A DNA stretch of 64,000 nucleotides from Bradyrhizobium erythrophlei (lineage in GTDB: Bacteria > Pseudomonadota > Alphaproteobacteria > Rhizobiales > Xanthobacteraceae): NCBI RefSeq assembly GCF_900142985.1, contig NZ_LT670849.1:5968501-6032500 (forward strand). Reading direction: 5' to 3'. How positions within the stretch are numbered: position 1 is the stretch's first letter; every line of letters begins with the position of its first letter. The notes below the pieces were generated by a model. That model was given only the letters and a program-made list of their open reading frames with translations. It did not search any database and was not told where the DNA came from. Below are positions 16,221 to 25,247 of this stretch, in pieces. Both the position numbers and the translations under genes were made by a program.

Positions 16221-16543
16221 GTGTTACATCTTCGCTGGAACGATTCGTCATTTCGACGACCGTGTTCGCGACGGCCTCACTGACCGTCGGCCCAGCCTTC
16301 GCGGCTGGCTCTAACATGCCGTGGGAGCAGCCGCTCAATCAGATCCTGCAATCGGTCGAAGGCCCGGTCGCGAAGATCATCGCCGTCATCATCATCATCG
16401 TCACAGGGCTTTCGCTGGCGTTCGGCGATACCTCGGGCGGATTCCGCAGACTCATCCAGATCGTGTTCGGCCTATCGATCGCGTTCGCAGCATCGAGCTT
16501 CTTTCTATCGTTCTTCTCGTTCGGCGGGGGAGTGGTGATCTGA
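16217..16543 (+). CDS. trbC: TrbC, pilin precursor
   Basis: A protein of 108 residues overlapping trbB by ATGA. A signal peptide covers about residues 1-30 (ending A-F-A-A-G), then M-P-W-E-Q-P-L, then two long hydrophobic segments (about 50-68 and 80-102) with the small polar turn F-G-D-T-S-G-G-F-R-R between them. This is the VirB2/TrbC pilin layout. In RP4, TrbC is trimmed and cyclised by TraF, which is encoded at 6.2 kb. Located in the inner membrane before pilus assembly. Confidence 0.92.
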   Translation: MSVTSSLERFVISTTVFATASLTVGPAFAAGSNMPWEQPLNQILQSVEGPVAKIIAVIIIIVTGLSLAFGDTSGGFRRLIQIVFGLSIAFAASSFFLSFFSFGGGVVI

Positions 16544-16806
16544 TGGATGCAGAAATCCCAGGCTTCGTCACGCCCGTGCATCGCGCGCTGACCGAACCGA
16601 TCCTGATGGGCGGTGCGCCACGCTCGATCGCGATTCTCAACGGAACGCTCGCCGCAGCGCTCGGCATCGGTCTGCGCCTCTGGGTCGCAGGCCTCCTTCT
16701 CTGGTTTGTTGGGCACATGGCGGCCGTCTGGGCCGCCAAGCGCGATCCTGACTTCGTTGAGGTCGTGCGTCGACATCTCCGCATCCCCGGTCATCTCAAC
16801 TCGTGA
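16543..16806 (+). CDS. trbD: TrbD, VirB3-like membrane protein
   Basis: A protein of 87 residues. The ATG at 16543 shares its A with the trbC stop (TGATG). P-G-F-x-T-P-V-H-R-A-L-T-E-P-I-L-M-G-G-A-P at the N-terminus is the VirB3/TrbD hallmark, followed by two hydrophobic segments (about 27-45 and 47-65) and a short charged tail. VirB3-type proteins sit in the inner membrane and work with the VirB4-type ATPase, here TrbE, encoded next. Confidence 0.92.
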   Translation: MDAEIPGFVTPVHRALTEPILMGGAPRSIAILNGTLAAALGIGLRLWVAGLLLWFVGHMAAVWAAKRDPDFVEVVRRHLRIPGHLNS

Positions 16807-16814
16807 GTTCTTTC

Positions 16815-19256
16815 ATGATGAACCTCGCCGAATATCGCCGGTCGAATACGCGTCTCGCTGACTTTTTGCCGTGGGCTGCCCTCGTCGATGAGGGCATTGT
16901 CCTCAACAAGGACGGGTCGTTTCAACGGACCGCAAAATTCCGGGGGCCTGATCTCGATAGCGCCGTGCCAGCTGAGCTCGTCGCCATTGCCGGCCGTCTG
17001 AACAACGCCTTGCGTCGGCTCGAATCCGGTTGGGCGATTTTTGTCGAAGCGCAGCGCCATTCCGCAGGCAGCTATCCACCCAACACATTTCCGGACACGG
17101 CGTCCGCCCTGGTCGATGCTGAGCGGAGGGCACAGTTCGAAGAAGCCGGCGCCCACTACGAGTCGAGCTATTTCCTGACGTTTCTCTATCTCCCACCGGC
17201 GGAAGGTACCGCGAAAGCGGAACGACTACTTTATGAGGGCAGCAACCGCACCGTTGACGCGGATGCGCGCGAGGTCCTCCGTGGATTTGTCGATCGGACC
17301 AACCGCGTGCTGCAGCTCGTCGAAGGCTTCATGCCGGAATGCGCCTGGCTGGACGACCAGGAAACCCTGACTTACCTGCATTCGACGGTCTCGACCAAGC
17401 GGCATCGGGTCAGGGTGCCCGAGATCCCGATGTATCTTGACGCGCTGCTCGCCGATCAACCGCTGACCGGTGGGCTCGAGCCAATGCTTGGTTCATCGCA
17501 CCTGCGAGTACTGACGGTGGTGGGGTTTCCGACGGCGACGACACCTGGGATTCTCGACGACCTAAACCGTCTCGCATTTTCCTATCGCTGGTCGACCCGC
17601 GCGATCATGCTGGACAAGACCGATGCCACAAAACTCCTGACAAGGATCCGGCGGCAATGGTTCGCCAAGCGCAAGTCGGTGTCCGCGATCCTGAAGGAGG
17701 TGATGACCAACGAGGCGTCCGCCCTTCTTGATACCGATGCCCATAACAAGGCCATGGATGCCGACGCGGCGCTTCAGGAGCTGGGCTCGGATCAGATCGG
17801 CGAAGCCTTTGTGACGGCGACGGTCACGGTCTGGGACAGCGACCCCGCTACCGCTGATGAAAAACTCCGTCTCGTCGAAAAGGTGATCCAGGGTCGGGAT
17901 TTCACCTGCATGATCGAGACAGTGAACGCGATCGAGGCTTGGCTCGGCAGCCTGCCGGGACATGTTTACGCCAATGTGCGGCAGCCGCCGATCTCGACTT
18001 TGAACCTGGCGCACTTGATCCCACTGTCGGCGGTATGGGCCGGGGAGGCTAGGGACCATCATTTCAAGGCGCCGCCTTTGTTCTTGGCCAGAACAGAGGG
18101 TTCGACACCGTTTCGCTTTTCGCTCCACGTCGGTGATGTCGGACATACGCTGGTGGTCGGACCGACCGGCGCCGGCAAATCGGTGCTGCTGGCGCTGATG
18201 GCGCTTCAGTTCCGCCGGTACCCCGAATCTCAGATCTTTGCCTTTGATTTCGGTGGTTCGATCCGGGCGGCCGCGATTGCCATGAGCGGCGATTGGCATG
18301 ATCTCGGTGGCGCGCTTGCCGGAGAGACCTCCGAGTTCGTTTCCCTTCAGCCGCTCGCCAGGATCGATGATGTTGCCGAAAGGGGATGGGCGGCCGAATG
18401 GATCAGTTCAATTTTGAGCCGCGAGCGGATCGAGGTCACGCCGGAAGCCAAGGAGCACATTTGGTCGGCGTTGAGTTCCTTAGCCTCCGCTCCAGTAGGG
18501 GAGCGCACTCTCACGGGCCTTTCCGTGCTGCTTCAATCCAACGTGCTGAAGCGAGCCCTACAACCCTATTGCCTCGGGGGTCCGTACGACCGGTTGCTGG
18601 ATGCCGAAAGCGAGCGCCTCGGAGAGTCATCGGTCCAGGTCTTCGAGACCGACGGACTTATCGGAACCGCGGTCGCGCCAGCCGTTCTTGCGTATCTGTT
18701 TCACCGCATAGAGGGCCGCTTCGATGGTCGGCCGACCCTGCTCATCATCGACGAGGGTTGGCTCGCGCTAGATGATGAAGACTTCGCAGGACGACTGCGT
18801 GAGTGGCTGAAGACGCTGCGCAAGAAGAATGCCTCGGTCATTTTCGCAACCCAGTCGCTCGCGGATATCGACGGCTCGGCAATCGCGCCGGCGATCATCG
18901 AGAGTTGTCCAACGCGCGTTATGTTGCCAAACGACCGCGCCATCGAGCCACAGATCATGGCAATCTACCGGCGCTTTGGATTGAACGACCGCCAGATCGA
19001 AATCCTCGCCCGCGCGACGCCGAAGCGTGACTATTACTGCCAGTCGCGCCGCGGCAATCGCTTGTTCGAACTCGGCCTTGGCGAGGTCGCGCTCGCCTTC
19101 AGCGCCGCTTCCTCCAAGACCGACCAGACGCTGATCGAGCAAGTCCTTGCCGAAAACGGCCGCGACAACTTTGTGCCCGGATGGCTGAAGGCGCGCGATG
19201 TCGCCTGGGCGACCGATCTCATCCCGCATCTCGCAGAATTGGAGGCGTCAAAATGA
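16815..19256 (+). CDS. trbE: TrbE, conjugative transfer ATPase (VirB4-like)
   Basis: A protein of 813 residues from ATG 16815 (M-M-N-L-A-E-Y-R-R, the usual family start); GTG 16803, overlapping the trbD stop, is an alternative. The N-terminal CagE/VirB4 domain includes F-L-P-W-A-A-L-V and N-K-D-G-S-F-Q-R-T. Walker A is G-P-T-G-A-G-K-S around K455, Walker B L-L-I-I-D-E-G-W near residue 645, and A-T-Q-S-L-A-D near 680. VirB4 ATPases drive substrate transfer and pilus subunit extraction at the inner membrane. Full length; overlaps trbJ by ATGA. Confidence 0.95.
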   Translation: MMNLAEYRRSNTRLADFLPWAALVDEGIVLNKDGSFQRTAKFRGPDLDSAVPAELVAIAGRLNNALRRLESGWAIFVEAQRHSAGSYPPNTFPDTASALVDAERRAQFEEAGAHYESSYFLTFLYLPPAEGTAKAERLLYEGSNRTVDADAREVLRGFVDRTNRVLQLVEGFMPECAWLDDQETLTYLHSTVSTKRHRVRVPEIPMYLDALLADQPLTGGLEPMLGSSHLRVLTVVGFPTATTPGILDDLNRLAFSYRWSTRAIMLDKTDATKLLTRIRRQWFAKRKSVSAILKEVMTNEASALLDTDAHNKAMDADAALQELGSDQIGEAFVTATVTVWDSDPATADEKLRLVEKVIQGRDFTCMIETVNAIEAWLGSLPGHVYANVRQPPISTLNLAHLIPLSAVWAGEARDHHFKAPPLFLARTEGSTPFRFSLHVGDVGHTLVVGPTGAGKSVLLALMALQFRRYPESQIFAFDFGGSIRAAAIAMSGDWHDLGGALAGETSEFVSLQPLARIDDVAERGWAAEWISSILSRERIEVTPEAKEHIWSALSSLASAPVGERTLTGLSVLLQSNVLKRALQPYCLGGPYDRLLDAESERLGESSVQVFETDGLIGTAVAPAVLAYLFHRIEGRFDGRPTLLIIDEGWLALDDEDFAGRLREWLKTLRKKNASVIFATQSLADIDGSAIAPAIIESCPTRVMLPNDRAIEPQIMAIYRRFGLNDRQIEILARATPKRDYYCQSRRGNRLFELGLGEVALAFSAASSKTDQTLIEQVLAENGRDNFVPGWLKARDVAWATDLIPHLAELEASK

Positions 19257-19987
19257 ACCACGTTCGTCGTCTCGCTGTCGCTGGCGTTATCGCGCTTGCC
19301 GTCTTCGTCGGTCCCCACCGGACCTCCGCGCAGTTGGTTGTGTTTGATCCTAACAACTATGCGCAAAACGTGTTGACCGCTGCTCGATCTCTGCAGCAGA
19401 TCAACAACCAGATCGTGTCTCTGCAGAATCAAGCGCAGATGCTGATCAACCAGGCGAGAAATTTAGCGACCTTGCCGTTCTCGTCGTTGTTGCAACTGGA
19501 ACAGTCGATCCTGCGTACCCAGCAACTACTCGCCCAGGCCCAGCGTATCGCCTACGACATCCAGCAGATCGATCGTGCATTCTCGACGACCTATGCGTCA
19601 GCGTCGTCCAGTCTCTCGAACCAAGTGTTGATCGCGAACGCGCAAACGCGTTGGCAGAATGCGATGGCCGGCATGCAGGACGCCATGCGGACGCAGGCGA
19701 CGGTCGTCGGCAATCTCAACACTAACCATACGCAGATGTCGGCCCTCGTCACCGCGAGCCAGGGGGCATCCGGTGCGTTGCAGGCGAGCCAGGCCGGCAA
19801 TCAGCTCTTGGCGCTGGCGTCACAGCAACTTGCCGATCTCACGGCCGTCGTTGCAGCCCATGGGCGCGCACAAAACCTCGAGTCCGCGCAGCGCGCGGCC
19901 GCCCAGGACCAGGGCAGGGAGCAACTGCGTCGCTTCCTGACGCAAGGCGCCGGCTATCAAACCACAACCGTGCAGATGTTTCACTGA
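19253..19987 (+). CDS. trbJ: TrbJ, VirB5-like secreted protein
   Basis: A protein of 244 residues. ATG 19253 overlaps the trbE stop; GGAGG lies at 19241-19245. A signal peptide spans about 1-24 (cut after R-T-S-A-Q), then V-F-D-P-N-N-Y-A-Q-N, the TrbJ/VirB5 motif, and a long Gln/Ala-rich coiled-coil region (about 35-190) with many Q-Q and N-Q pairs. VirB5-type proteins form the pilus tip or a periplasmic adhesin. The stop is shared with the trbK-like start (TGATG). Confidence 0.92.
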   Translation: MNHVRRLAVAGVIALAVFVGPHRTSAQLVVFDPNNYAQNVLTAARSLQQINNQIVSLQNQAQMLINQARNLATLPFSSLLQLEQSILRTQQLLAQAQRIAYDIQQIDRAFSTTYASASSSLSNQVLIANAQTRWQNAMAGMQDAMRTQATVVGNLNTNHTQMSALVTASQGASGALQASQAGNQLLALASQQLADLTAVVAAHGRAQNLESAQRAAAQDQGREQLRRFLTQGAGYQTTTVQMFH

Positions 19988-20367
19988 TGAACATGAAAAA
20001 ACTTGAACGTCTCCCCACTGCGACAGCCATGGTGCTCGTCGTTCTGGTGGTTGCAGCCTGCGCAATACAGCTACGTGACGACGAAAGCCAAACCCTGTCC
20101 GCTGCATCGGCTGATCAGGCATCCGACGTGCTGACGGCAAAGCTCGCGGAGTGTCGCTCCGTCACCTACGAGCAGAAAGATGCTCTGTCCGAGTGCCGCA
20201 AGGCGTGGGCCGAGAAGCGCCGTCAATTCCTTAGACAGGATAAGGCTCCATCAGCATCGTCCGACAACGGGGCTGCCAAGGAGGGCTCCTCGTTGTTTGT
20301 GCCGCCCAAGGACGGGAGCCGCCAATCACCTGGTTACTCTCCGATTCATCAGTCAGGAAAGGAGTGA
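19987..20367 (+). CDS. TrbK-alt, putative entry-exclusion lipoprotein
   Basis: A protein of 126 residues with an N-terminal hydrophobic segment ending in a lipobox, V-V-A-A-C (Cys at about 25), so it should be lipidated and membrane-bound. The rest is short and polar with paired Cys (A-E-C-R-S-V-T and S-E-C-R-K-A-W), the pattern of the TrbK-alt family that always sits between trbJ and trbL. TrbK of RP4 stops a donor-type cell from receiving the same plasmid; the same role is inferred. The tail is Ser/Pro-rich. Confidence 0.85.
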   Translation: MNMKKLERLPTATAMVLVVLVVAACAIQLRDDESQTLSAASADQASDVLTAKLAECRSVTYEQKDALSECRKAWAEKRRQFLRQDKAPSASSDNGAAKEGSSLFVPPKDGSRQSPGYSPIHQSGKE

Positions 20368-20370
20368 CCG

Positions 20371-21576
20371 ATGGGCGGCACCGGCATTATCGATCAGTTC
20401 CTTGAGACGTTCACTCGATACATCGATTCCGGGTTCGGGCTACTCGGAGGCGAAGTCGGATATCTCGCCACCACGCTTGCGGCGATCGACGTCACGCTGG
20501 CGGGTCTGTTCTGGGCAGGGGGAGCCGACGACGACATCTTAATTCGTCTCGTCAAGAAGACTTTGTTTGTCGGCGTCTTCGCATTTCTGATCGGCAACTG
20601 GAACAGCTTGGCCCGCATAATCTTCGAAAGCTTTGCAGGTTTGGGTCTCAAAGCCTCCGGCACCGGTCTTTCCTCAGCCGACTTCTTGAGGCCGGGAAAG
20701 ATCGCCCAGGTGGGACTTGATGCTGGACGACCTATTCTTGATTCGATCTCGGGTTTGATGGGCTATGTCAGCTTCTTCGAGAATTTCATCCAGATTACGG
20801 TTTTGTTGTTCGCCTGGATTGTGGTGCTGCTCGCCTTCTTTATTCTGGCAATCCAGCTCTTTATCACGCTGATCGAGTTCAAGCTGACGACCCTTGCCGG
20901 GTTTGTGCTGATCCCATTCGGCCTCTTTGGTAAGACCGCGTTTGCCGCCGAGCGTGTCCTCGGCAACGTTATTTCGTCGGGCGTCAAAGTTCTGGTGTTG
21001 GCCGTCATTGTCGGCATCGGCTCAACGCTGTTTGCGCAGTTCACGGCAGGCTTCGGCGGCAATCAGCCGACCATCGACAACGCTATGGCACTTGTACTCG
21101 GGGCGCTCTCCCTTCTCGGCCTCGGTATCTTCGGGCCTGGTATTGCCAACGGCATCGTATCAGGTGGACCACAACTCGGTGCTGGCGCTGCGGTCGGCAC
21201 CGGCTTGGCTGCTGGTGGTGCGATCGTCGCTGGTGCCGGTCTCGCGGCCGGTGGTGCGGGACTGGCAGGTGGCGCACTCGCGGGAGGCGCCCGTGGCGCC
21301 ACCGCGATAGCAGGCGGAACAGCGAGCGCTTACCGCGCCGGAGGATTGAGTAGCGTCGCGAAAGCAGGTGGCTCGGCGATAACAAGCCCGCTGCGCCGTA
21401 CGGCTGCCGCGCTCGGTGGTGGTTCATCAACGACGGACGCGCCACCGGCGTGGGCGCGCCGTATGAAGCGCGCGCAGACTGTGAACCAGGGCGTGTCCGC
21501 TGCCACCCATGCGGTTCGCAGCGGTGATAGTGCCGGCGGCGGATCCTCGGTTGATCTGTCCGAGGGAGGGCACTGA
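20371..21576 (+). CDS. trbL: TrbL, VirB6-like polytopic membrane protein
   Basis: A protein of 401 residues starting three bases after trbK-alt with AGGAG just before. It begins M-G-G-T-G-I-I-D-Q-F-L-E-T-F and has six or so hydrophobic segments up to about residue 290. From about 260 it becomes a Gly/Ala-rich region (G-A-G-A-A-V-G-T-G-L-A-A-G-G), then a Ser-rich polar tail with W-A-R-R-M-K-R, as in TrbL. VirB6-type proteins form part of the inner-membrane pore for the DNA. Overlaps trbF by one base (TGATG). Confidence 0.93.
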   Translation: MGGTGIIDQFLETFTRYIDSGFGLLGGEVGYLATTLAAIDVTLAGLFWAGGADDDILIRLVKKTLFVGVFAFLIGNWNSLARIIFESFAGLGLKASGTGLSSADFLRPGKIAQVGLDAGRPILDSISGLMGYVSFFENFIQITVLLFAWIVVLLAFFILAIQLFITLIEFKLTTLAGFVLIPFGLFGKTAFAAERVLGNVISSGVKVLVLAVIVGIGSTLFAQFTAGFGGNQPTIDNAMALVLGALSLLGLGIFGPGIANGIVSGGPQLGAGAAVGTGLAAGGAIVAGAGLAAGGAGLAGGALAGGARGATAIAGGTASAYRAGGLSSVAKAGGSAITSPLRRTAAALGGGSSTTDAPPAWARRMKRAQTVNQGVSAATHAVRSGDSAGGGSSVDLSEGGH

Positions 21577-22256
21577 TGTTCAGGCGACCATCCGTGCATT
21601 ACGGCCGTACGCCGGAACCAGTGACGCCCTACCAGAAAGCTGCGCAGGTCTGGGACGAGCGCATCGGCTCGGCGCGCGTCCAGGCCGGAAACTGGCGGTT
21701 GATGGCATTCGGATGCCTATTCCTGTCGGGGGGACTCGCCGCAAGTCTCGTCTGGCAGTCGACCCAGGGCACGATCACCCCGTGGGTGGTTGAAGTCGAT
21801 CGTCTCGGTCAGGCACAGGCGGTCGCGCCAGCGAGCCCCTTCGATCAGCCGACGGATCCACAAATCGCGTTTCACCTCGCGCGCTTCATTGAAGATGTGA
21901 GAGGCCTGCCGACCGATGCCATCGTGCTGCGGCAGGACTGGCTTCGCGCCTACGACTTCACGACCGATCGTGGAGCAGTGGCGCTGAACGATTACGCGCG
22001 AACCAACGATCCCTTCGCCAAGCTGGGGAACACCCAGATCGCGGTCGAGATCTCCAGCGTCATTCGCGCCTCGCCGCAAAGCTTTCGGGTGGCGTGGACC
22101 GAACGCCGCTACGACAGCGGCCAACTCGCCGCGACCGAGCGGTGGACCGCAATCCTTTCCGTCGTCATCGAAACCCCACGTGATGCCGACCGCCTGCGCA
22201 AGAATCCGCTCGGCGTCTATGTCCATTCCATCAACTGGTCGAAGGAGCTCGGCTAG
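21576..22256 (+). CDS. trbF: TrbF, VirB8-like protein
   Basis: A protein of 226 residues: a cytoplasmic N-terminus with T-P-Y-Q-K-A-A-Q-V-W-D-E-R-I-G, one membrane segment (about 41-60), and a periplasmic NTF2-like domain with T-P-W-V-V-E-V-D, F-I-E-D-V-R-G-L, Y-D-F-T, and W-T-E-R-R-Y near 169. This is the VirB8/TrbF layout; such proteins nucleate channel assembly. The stop overlaps the GTG start of trbG. Confidence 0.93.
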   Translation: MFRRPSVHYGRTPEPVTPYQKAAQVWDERIGSARVQAGNWRLMAFGCLFLSGGLAASLVWQSTQGTITPWVVEVDRLGQAQAVAPASPFDQPTDPQIAFHLARFIEDVRGLPTDAIVLRQDWLRAYDFTTDRGAVALNDYARTNDPFAKLGNTQIAVEISSVIRASPQSFRVAWTERRYDSGQLAATERWTAILSVVIETPRDADRLRKNPLGVYVHSINWSKELG

Positions 22257-23239
22257 TGAGAAATCCTGTACCGAGGTCGATTGGTCCAAACTGCAATGGG
22301 ACGCCTGCAAGTCTGGCCCTGCTTTTTGTTCTCGCGCTCTCCGGCTGCACGACCTTCAAGCCGCCGCAGATCAGTTATGATGACGACGTGCCGCCGTCTC
22401 CCGATCTTCCGATGCCGGCAGACGACCATGCGCGTCCATTGCATGTCCCCCCATCCTGGACGCCGACCCGCGGCGGCAAGAAGGGTGATCAAGAAGCCAA
22501 CGAGCCCACAGACCGGATTGGGACGGCCAACGACGCCGCCCGAGTCGAGCCGCGGCGGGCAGGATATTTCAACGCGGTCCAGGTCTTTCCCTATAGTCCC
22601 GGCGCGCTCTACCAGATCTACGCCTCACCAGGGCAAATCACCGATATTGCGCTTGAGCCGGGCGAACAGCTAACCGGATCGGGACCGCTCGCCGCCGGCG
22701 ATACCGTGCGCTGGATCGTCGGCGATACGGAAAGCGGCAACGGCGATAGCAGGCGTGTCCACATCATGGTGAAGCCGACAAGGGCCGCCATCGAGACGAA
22801 CCTTGTCGTCAACACCGATCGACGAACCTACCTGATCGAGCTGCGCTCCCGCGAAAAACCATACATGCCGTCGGTCGCGTGGTTCTATTCTGAAGACCGA
22901 GCCAACCGCTCAAGGGTCATGCCACCAACCCCAGTCATCCCGGAAGTGGATCAACGTCGCTACCGCTACGCCATCGAAGGCGATAGCCCGCCATGGCGCC
23001 CGTTAAATGCCTACGATGATGGCCGCAAGGTCTATATCGAGTTCTCGCCCGGCATCGCCCAAGGCGAAATGCCGCCGCTGTTCGTCATCGGCCAGGATGG
23101 CAAGCCCGAGCTCGTCAACTATCGTGCTTTCAAAAATGTACTGATTGTCGACCGACTGTTTGCCGCGGCCGAGCTTCGGCTCGGGGGGGAGAAGCAGCAG
23201 AAGGTTCGTATCGTCAGAAACGACGGGAGACGATCTTGA
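22256..23239 (+). CDS. trbG: TrbG, VirB9-like lipoprotein
   Basis: A protein of 327 residues from GTG 22256, which overlaps the trbF stop (TAGTGAG region). A lipobox L-S-G-C at about 28-31 follows a hydrophobic signal. A polar linker leads to the VirB9/CagX domain: V-F-P-Y-S-P-G-A-L-Y-Q-I-Y-A near 107, D-I-A-L-E-P-G-E near 130, W-I-V-G-D near 155, and the C-terminal Y-R-Y-A-I-E-G-D, P-P-L-F-V-I-G. VirB9-type proteins build the periplasmic and outer-membrane core ring with TrbI. Confidence 0.93.
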   Translation: MRNPVPRSIGPNCNGTPASLALLFVLALSGCTTFKPPQISYDDDVPPSPDLPMPADDHARPLHVPPSWTPTRGGKKGDQEANEPTDRIGTANDAARVEPRRAGYFNAVQVFPYSPGALYQIYASPGQITDIALEPGEQLTGSGPLAAGDTVRWIVGDTESGNGDSRRVHIMVKPTRAAIETNLVVNTDRRTYLIELRSREKPYMPSVAWFYSEDRANRSRVMPPTPVIPEVDQRRYRYAIEGDSPPWRPLNAYDDGRKVYIEFSPGIAQGEMPPLFVIGQDGKPELVNYRAFKNVLIVDRLFAAAELRLGGEKQQKVRIVRNDGRRS

Positions 23240-24432
23240 TAGGCAACGGACCAAACGAGAGCCTCGGCCCTGTCCCAGAACCGCCACCAGCACCCGATGC
23301 TAGCGCGCAGGCATTGCGTCTGCGTGCAGAACGTCCAAGGATCACAAGGCTCTCTCGCAAAGTACTTGCGGGTGGCAGCGCATTGGCTTTGCTGCTCATC
23401 GCTGGCGCGGTACTGTGGGCACTGAGGAGCAACCGCCCACATAGTCCGGCGCCGGACGAGCTTTACAGCACGGATCATCACAACGTTGCAGATGGCCTGA
23501 CAACGTTGCCGCGGGATTACGCCGGGATACCTCGCGACGTGCCTCGCCTTGGGCCGCCGCTGCCGGGTGACCTGGCGCGTCCTGTCGTTACGGCCGAAGG
23601 CCAATCAGCATCGTTCGGCCTTGATGCTGAACAACAACGTGCAAACCAGGAAACTGAAGCGGCTCGGACGAGCAAGGTATTTGCGTCGACCACCGCGCCC
23701 GTTGCGCCATCCCATGCCGCATCCCAGGAAACGGCCACCAAGACTGCGTCATCTTCTGATGAAACGTTCACTCAGAACGGGCAGGATAGCAAACTCCTCT
23801 TCGTCAATGCCCCGGTTGACCGGCGGACTACAGCGCCCGATCGGCTCTCACGCCCGGCCTCACCTTTTGTCGTGCAGGCGGGCACGATCATTCCAGCAGC
23901 TCTCATTACGGGTGTCCGCTCAGATCTTCCTGGGCAGATCACGGCGCAAGTAACGGAAAATATCTTCGATAGTCCGACAGGCCGAGCTAGGCTAATTCCG
24001 CAGGGAGCGAAGTTGATCGGCGTTTATGATAGCCAAATCGCGTTCGGACAATCGCGGGTGCTGTTGGTGTGGACCCGGCTCATCATGCCGAACGGACGTT
24101 CGATTGTCCTGGACCGGCAACAGGGGGCGGACGCAGGCGGCTACTCCGGTCTTGAGGATGATGTCGACAATCACTGGGCGGAGTTGTTCAAAGCCGCACT
24201 GCTGTCGACCATCCTTGGCGTGGGAGCGGAACTCGGCTCTGGCGCAGATAGCGGCAGCAATACCGATATTATTCAGGCGCTCCGACTGAGCGCGGCAAAC
24301 TCATTGAACCAGACGGGGCAACAAGTCGTTCGACGAAACCTCAACATTCAACCGACTCTAACGATCAGGCCTGGATTTCCGGTGAGGGTGATCGTCAACC
24401 GCGACTTATTGCTGGAGCCTTACAGGGGATAG
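23236..24432 (+). CDS. trbI: TrbI, VirB10-like protein
   Basis: A protein of 398 residues from TTG 23236, which overlaps the trbG stop (TTGA). One membrane segment lies near 43-62; a Pro/Thr-rich periplasmic linker (about 63-200) leads to the TrbI/VirB10 beta-barrel domain with P-F-V-V-Q-A-G-T-I-I-P-A-A-L-I-T-G near 212, P-Q-G-A-K-L-I-G-V-Y-D near 255, and F-P-V-R-V-I-V-N-R-D at the end. TrbI spans the envelope and signals ATP use to the outer core. Last classical trb gene; DUF2274 follows after 12 bases. Confidence 0.93.
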   Translation: MIGNGPNESLGPVPEPPPAPDASAQALRLRAERPRITRLSRKVLAGGSALALLLIAGAVLWALRSNRPHSPAPDELYSTDHHNVADGLTTLPRDYAGIPRDVPRLGPPLPGDLARPVVTAEGQSASFGLDAEQQRANQETEAARTSKVFASTTAPVAPSHAASQETATKTASSSDETFTQNGQDSKLLFVNAPVDRRTTAPDRLSRPASPFVVQAGTIIPAALITGVRSDLPGQITAQVTENIFDSPTGRARLIPQGAKLIGVYDSQIAFGQSRVLLVWTRLIMPNGRSIVLDRQQGADAGGYSGLEDDVDNHWAELFKAALLSTILGVGAELGSGADSGSNTDIIQALRLSAANSLNQTGQQVVRRNLNIQPTLTIRPGFPVRVIVNRDLLLEPYRG

Positions 24433-24444
24433 GGGAGCAAGAAC

Positions 24445-24681
24445 ATGATAAAGCTTAAGATCGGGTCTATTCCTGACGACAAACCAGTGAAGTTGGCGGT
24501 CGAACTTCCAGCAAACGTGCATCGCGATCTCCTCGCGTATGCGGAGGTGCTTGCGCGTGATACCGGGCAGGCAGTTACAGATCCATCGAAACTTGTCGCA
24601 CCGATGCTGGCTCGGTTCATGGCCACGGACCGGGCTTTTACAAAAACTCGCCGAAAAACTCATATCGAAGGCGAGGGGTAG
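24445..24681 (+). CDS. DUF2274 family protein
   Basis: A protein of 78 residues, twelve bases after trbI with AGGGGAG upstream. It reads M-I-K-L-K-I-G, D-D-K-P-V-K-L-A-V-E-L-P-A, then A-Y-A-E-V-L-A-R-D-T-G and L-V-A-P-M-L-A-R-F-M-A-T-D-R-A-F, the DUF2274 consensus. The family caps trb operons in alphaproteobacterial ICEs; a ribbon-helix-helix-like fold has been suggested by its pattern, but function is unknown. Its last bases overlap, tail to tail, a minus-strand LysR remnant. Confidence 0.88.
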   Translation: MIKLKIGSIPDDKPVKLAVELPANVHRDLLAYAEVLARDTGQAVTDPSKLVAPMLARFMATDRAFTKTRRKTHIEGEG

Positions 24682-24893
24682 CGTTCCCTCAAAAGTGTGA
24701 GGAAACTCGCTAACGCTGGATTTTCATTATCGGCTTTCCAATAAGCAGAATAACCGATCCGGCTCGGGCCCGTGCCGTCGCGCAGTTCTCGGTAGATCAA
24801 GCCAGAGAAACTCGCACCGATGTCGGACTCCATTACCAGGCTAATGCTAAAACCGAGCCGTGCGGGGCCAAAGTTACGACCCCGACATCGTCT
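24660..24893 (-). pseudogene. LysR-family regulator, C-terminal remnant
   Basis: About 77 codons on the minus strand, stop at 24660-24662, in-frame stop upstream at 24894-24896, no start. They read A-R-L-G-F-S-I-S-L-V-M-E-S-D-I-G-A, then G-L-I-Y-R-E-L-R-D-G-T-G-P-S-R and N-P-A-L-A-S-F-L-T-L-L-R-E-R-Y-P, which is the closing part of a LysR substrate-binding domain. A LysR gene facing trbI/DUF2274 is common in this ICE family, so this is probably what is left of it. It marks a break near 24.89 kb. Confidence 0.65.
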
Positions 24894-25247
24894 TTAAACG
24901 AACAACCGTAGGAATTCGAATGACACTTCAGATCGAACCGAAAACGACAACCCGCCGTGACTTGTCGATGATTGCGGGGGATTGAAATAGGTAGCGATTG
25001 GAGAGACGTTCTCACGAAACTAACGGCTCTGCATGCGACTCTGGAATCGCTCCGAGATCAGTCCGACATGCCGGCTACTACTTCAGCCGATGTCACCAAA
25101 GCGCTAAAGCGAAAAACGTGAAAAAGAGCCGCCATAACACTGGTGTATAATTGTTTGACGCCCCATCCCATGGGAACATTGTCTTTCCCGGTTTGACCAA
25201 TCGGCCTTGAGGCTAGCGTGATTCAAATGCGGGCAAAGGATGATTGC
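24894..25247. other. Intergenic sequence between LysR remnant and regulator remnant
   Basis: No supported gene. A 21-codon frame at 24920-24985 starts like a Tat-type leader (T-T-T-R-R-D-L-S-M-I-A-G) and stops at once; it may be the stump of an exported protein. From about 25130 to 25247 the sequence resembles the promoter region of the intact response regulator at 58.0 kb (for example TTTGACGCCCCATC versus TTTCGACGCCTCATC, and TTGACCAATC in both). Confidence 0.45.
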
